NCBI RefSeq assembly: GCF_015714715.1
Contig: NZ_WAHS01000001.1
Coordinates: 62,001 to 126,000, forward strand
Direction of reading: 5' to 3'
Length of the DNA stretch: 64,000 nt
From: Aestuariivirga litoralis
GTDB taxonomy: Bacteria; Pseudomonadota; Alphaproteobacteria; Rhizobiales; Aestuariivirgaceae
A program made the position numbers and the translations under genes. The notes under the pieces were generated by a model. It had not been told where the DNA came from. It searched no databases and saw only the letters and a list, made by a program, of their open reading frames with translations. Shown piece by piece: positions 61,571-64,000 of the stretch (positions are counted from its first letter, which is position 1; the number at the start of each line of letters is the position of its first letter).

Positions 61571-62070
61571 TCATCGTGTGTGGGTTGAGCAAGGCGCAGG
61601 GGCAGATTGACCAGCATGGCGCACGCTCGGTGATCGGCATCCTGGGGCCGGAAACGGCGCACCCGGTTTACAGCGGCGTGGATGAGGCGCGGCATCTACG
61701 GCTGAGCTTCAATGACATCAATGAGCCCACCGAAGGCATGGTGCATGCCAGCGAAGATGATGTGCACCGGCTGATCCGTTTCATCCAGGAGTGGGACCGT
61801 AAGGCGCCGATGGTGGTTCATTGCTGGGCAGGGATCAGCCGCTCCACCGCTACGGCCTTTACCGCAATGTGCCTGCTGCGGCCGGATGAGGACGAGATGG
61901 CCTTGGCACAGGATCTGCGGGAAGCTTCGCCGTCAGCCACGCCCAATAGGCTGATCACCGCCAAGGTGGATCAGGTGCTGGGCCGGCAGGGCCGCATGCT
62001 GCGCGCGGTGGAAAGCATCGGGCGCGGGGCTGACGCGTATGAGGGTGTGCCCTTCGCTATCAAGGTGTAG
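61567..62070 (+). CDS. Tyrosine/dual-specificity phosphatase-like protein
   Basis: A 167-residue cysteine phosphatase. The P-loop is VHCWAGISRSTAT (HCx5R) near residue 84, with a preceding Asp-containing loop (LSFNDINEPTEG) that may provide the general acid. Substrate unknown. It is the last gene of the ygfZ-tag-HD-phosphatase run (all 4-nt overlaps). Confidence 0.85.
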   Translation: MIIVCGLSKAQGQIDQHGARSVIGILGPETAHPVYSGVDEARHLRLSFNDINEPTEGMVHASEDDVHRLIRFIQEWDRKAPMVVHCWAGISRSTATAFTAMCLLRPDEDEMALAQDLREASPSATPNRLITAKVDQVLGRQGRMLRAVESIGRGADAYEGVPFAIKV

Positions 62071-62078
62071 TTGCCAGC

Positions 62079-62609
62079 TCAGGCACAGCAATTGGCGTTG
62101 CCGGTCGCTGGTTTCGATGTGCAGCAAGAAGAGGGCAGTGCTCTTTCGGCGCGGTGCCGGGGCTTGCAAATGGCCGCCCGGCCTTTCAGATGCAACACGG
62201 CGCTGGACGCATCGGTTGTCACGCTCTCAACATCGAAGATTTGCATCGGCGTATCGGGGCTGCTGATCTCGAACGTCAAGCGGCTCGCGTTGTCAAGGCT
62301 GATCTTGGTGCCCACCTTTGCCAGGATGGAGCGAAACTTTCCCACATTCATGAAGGTTTGGCCGTCCTCTGCCGGGATGTCTTCCACCTGCAGGATGGTT
62401 TCCTGCCACGCGTCGGGGTTTCCACCACAGTCAAGCGTAGCAAATGACCCGGCTTTCACTTCGGTAACGTGATAACCGGGTTGCACCCGCCGGCCAGCAT
62501 ATTCAATAACCAGCGGCTTGTCCGCGTGCGGGGCCAAGGTGGAAAGCATTTCCGCCAGCGACTTCTCAATTTCCGGCTTGGGTAACAAAACACTGGCGTT
62601 GGCATTCAT
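62079..62609 (-). CDS. DUF6428-like protein of the arsenic-type locus
   Basis: A 176-residue protein resembling DUF6428, a family repeatedly found beside arsR genes. No known catalytic residues are visible. The C-terminus is Cys-rich (SSCCTSKP and NANCCA), which could bind arsenite or another soft metal; this is inference. It diverges from arsR across a 40-nt region holding the operator-like repeat, so it is probably ArsR-controlled. Confidence 0.7.
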   Translation of the reverse strand: MNANASVLLPKPEIEKSLAEMLSTLAPHADKPLVIEYAGRRVQPGYHVTEVKAGSFATLDCGGNPDAWQETILQVEDIPAEDGQTFMNVGKFRSILAKVGTKISLDNASRLTFEISSPDTPMQIFDVESVTTDASSAVLHLKGRAAICKPRHRAERALPSSCCTSKPATGNANCCA

Positions 62610-62617
62610 TGCAAGCT

Positions 62618-62657
62618 ATTCTCATTTCAACGACTCTTGAGATATTGAAATGATAAT
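62618..62657. promoter_or_regulatory. Inverted-repeat operator between DUF6428 gene and arsR
   Basis: ATTCTCATTTCAA (62618-62630) and TTGAAATGATAAT (62645-62657) are inverted copies matching at 12 of 13 positions, 14 nt apart; an inner TCAA/TTGA pair lies between them. The right arm overlaps the first arsR start. Probable ArsR operator controlling both directions. Confidence 0.7.
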
Positions 62658-63018
62658 GGAAGAATTGCAAGCCCTAAACGCGTTTGGTGCGCTTTCGCAA
62701 AGCACGCGGCTTCAAATGGTGCGTGCGCTGGTGGTTGCGGGCACCGAAGGATTGGCTGCAGGGGCCATTGGTGAGGCGGTGGGTGCGTCTTCATCCAGCG
62801 CTTCATTCCACCTTGCCAATCTTGAACAGGCAGGCTTGGTGAAGTCGCGGCGGGTGGCGCGTTCGATCATCTATACCGCCAACTACGATAGTCTGTCAGG
62901 CCTTGTGGAGTTCCTGATGCGGGACTGCTGCCAAGGCAAGCCAGAGATTTGTGGCCCCGCTGCAGTTGCCGCGAAGGCCTGCTGTGTTCCGGTCAAGGCG
63001 GTCAAACGTGCTCGCTGA
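62650..63018 (+). CDS. arsR: ArsR family transcriptional regulator
   Basis: A 122-residue winged-helix repressor. The recognition region is AIGEAVGASSSSASFHLANL followed by EQAGLVKSRRVARSIIY. The C-terminal Cys residues (DCCQGKPEIC and KACCVP) are plausible arsenite ligands, as in the alphaproteobacterial type with C-terminal Cys. The start is ATG 62650 or ATG 62656; the operator arm overlaps the first. Confidence 0.9.
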   Translation: MIMEELQALNAFGALSQSTRLQMVRALVVAGTEGLAAGAIGEAVGASSSSASFHLANLEQAGLVKSRRVARSIIYTANYDSLSGLVEFLMRDCCQGKPEICGPAAVAAKACCVPVKAVKRAR

Positions 63019-63550
63019 GCAATTGCTTATCAGGCGCGCTGTTGCGGATGATGTTCCGGCCATCACGGCGATTTACGCCGAGCATGTGCTGGGGGGAACC
63101 GCTTCATTCGACACTGTTCCCCGCAGTGAAGATGCAACATTTGCGCGCTTGGAAGAATGCGACAAGCGTGGCTGGCCATTCATTGTTGCTGCAATCCACG
63201 ACGCGGTAGCTGGATATGCCTATGTGACGCAATTCCGCGACCGTCCGGCATATCAATATTCGTGCGAAAACTCGATCTACTTGCGCGGTGACCACAGAGG
63301 GCAAGGCATCGGCAAAGTGCTGCTCAACCGGCTAGTGAGTGCCGCAGAGGATTCAGGATTCCGGCAGATGATAGCCGTTTCGGGTGGCGGTGAACCAGCA
63401 TCCGTAGCGCTGCACTTGGCATGCGGCTTTGAAATGGCCGGCCGCATGAAGTCGGTGGGACGAAAGGCCGGGCGTTGGCTTGATACGGTCTATCTGCAGA
63501 AAGCTCTCGGTCCCGGAGATGGCACGGCACCGGAAAGTGAACTGAAATGA
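63008..63550 (+). CDS. GNAT acetyltransferase, ArsN1/Pat-like
   Basis: A 180-residue GNAT enzyme of the phosphinothricin/arsinothricin acetyltransferase group. Family blocks: IRRAVADDVPAITAIYAEHV near the N-terminus, YVTQFRDRPAYQYSCENSIY in the middle and the acetyl-CoA motif HRGQGIGKVLLNRLV. ArsN1 enzymes inactivate arsinothricin and lie in ars operons, which fits this place after arsR (11-nt overlap). The start is taken as GTG 63008; TTG 63023 is possible. Confidence 0.85.
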   Translation: MLAEQLLIRRAVADDVPAITAIYAEHVLGGTASFDTVPRSEDATFARLEECDKRGWPFIVAAIHDAVAGYAYVTQFRDRPAYQYSCENSIYLRGDHRGQGIGKVLLNRLVSAAEDSGFRQMIAVSGGGEPASVALHLACGFEMAGRMKSVGRKAGRWLDTVYLQKALGPGDGTAPESELK

Positions 63551-63560
63551 GGTTGTGGAA

Positions 63561-64000
63561 ATGAGGCAGTACCGGGACTTGTTGGCAGAGTTTGTCGGCA
63601 CTACTCTCCTGCTTGCCACGGTGATCGGCTCAGGGATCATGGGTGAGCAACTTGCTGGCGGCAATACGGCTCTCGCGTTGCTTGGTAACACCATCGCGAC
63701 AGGCGCTATTCTCTATGTTCTGATCACTGTGCTGGGTCCAATATCGGGGGCGCATTTCAATCCGGTTGTATCATTTGCCGTGTGCGCTACAAAACGGCTC
63801 CCATGGCCGCGCTTTCTCCCTTATGTCGCTGCTCAAGTGATCGGTGCGTTGGTTGGAGTCTGGCTGGCGCACGCCATGTTTGACCTGCCGCTGCTGGAGA
63901 TTTCGACCAAGCAACGCTGGGGCACTGGACAGTGGGTTGCTGAAGCCACCGCGACCTTCGGATTGTTGCTTGCGATATTCGGCGGCATCCGCTTCAACGC
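63561..64000 (+). CDS. Aquaporin family channel (3' partial)
   Basis: The first 146 residues of a major-intrinsic-protein channel, cut by the window end. Helix 1 begins LLAEFVGTTLLLATVIGSG; the first half-helix motif reads SGAHFNPVVSFA, i.e. NPV in place of the usual NPA. MIP channels in ars operons (AqpS-type) let arsenite or methylated arsenicals through. ATG 63561 is 10 nt after the acetyltransferase stop; the frame runs open to the end. Confidence 0.88.
   Translation, partial: MRQYRDLLAEFVGTTLLLATVIGSGIMGEQLAGGNTALALLGNTIATGAILYVLITVLGPISGAHFNPVVSFAVCATKRLPWPRFLPYVAAQVIGALVGVWLAHAMFDLPLLEISTKQRWGTGQWVAEATATFGLLLAIFGGIRFN

Overview
The window looks like a GC-rich chromosomal segment from an alphaproteobacterium, most likely of the Hyphomicrobiales (Rhizobiales) type. 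This rests on the sdhC-D-A-B order, the paired CoA-transferase subunits, the DUF1223, extensin-like and DUF6428 genes, the compact operons with many 4-nt ATGA stop/start overlaps, and frequent GTG/TTG starts. I see no prophage, insertion sequence or CRISPR array. Taxonomy is inference from gene content only.

Layout. (1) 1-9470, plus strand: a tightly coupled catabolic and uptake operon with an FAD-dependent oxidoreductase (5' partial), a GcvT-like folate-type protein, two Rieske oxygenase alpha subunits, a complete polyamine-type ABC importer and a DMSP-lyase-family cupin. It looks built to import and demethylate a methylated onium or amine compound. (2) 9451-22649: a dense lipid-headgroup region with two CDP-alcohol phosphatidyltransferases, a sugar/polyol-phosphate nucleotidyltransferase, a CdsA-like protein, an SDR, inositol-3-phosphate synthase, a cyclic-peptide-type ABC exporter, a PimA-like glycosyltransferase, a Stealth phosphotransferase, an FGGY kinase, PgpA and an LptF/G-like permease. 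(3) 22609-31876, minus strand: a broken sugar-transferase gene, two glycosyltransferases, a 1364-residue adenylation-carrier-membrane/left-handed-helix synthetase of Pls/PosA type, and its probable phosphopantetheinyl transferase. Regions 2 and 3 read together as a candidate pathway for an inositol- or polyol-containing, possibly glycosylated and aminoacylated, envelope lipid. This is the main discovery candidate.

(4) 31919-40400: tRNA-Thr, OsmC, an MFS transporter, then a three-gene flavin redox module (FMN-binding protein, ApbE, and an RnfD/NqrB-like membrane domain fused to a ferredoxin-reductase domain), DUF72, a LemA/TPM/TPM operon and an L,D-transpeptidase. (5) 40452-55769: core metabolism and housekeeping: extensin-like protein, the sdhCDAB operon with small trailing genes, a cupredoxin, aconitase, DUF1428, DUF1223, two tandem fasciclin proteins, a 3-oxoacid CoA-transferase, an MBL hydrolase, an SRAP protein and a NUDIX hydrolase. 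(6) 55770-62070: LysR/cupin, an AcuI/YhdH reductase, dihydroorotase, YgfZ, 3-methyladenine glycosylase I, HD hydrolase and a tyrosine phosphatase. (7) 62079-64000: the edge of an arsenic-type locus: DUF6428, a divergent ArsR with an inverted-repeat operator, an ArsN1/Pat-like acetyltransferase and a truncated aquaporin.
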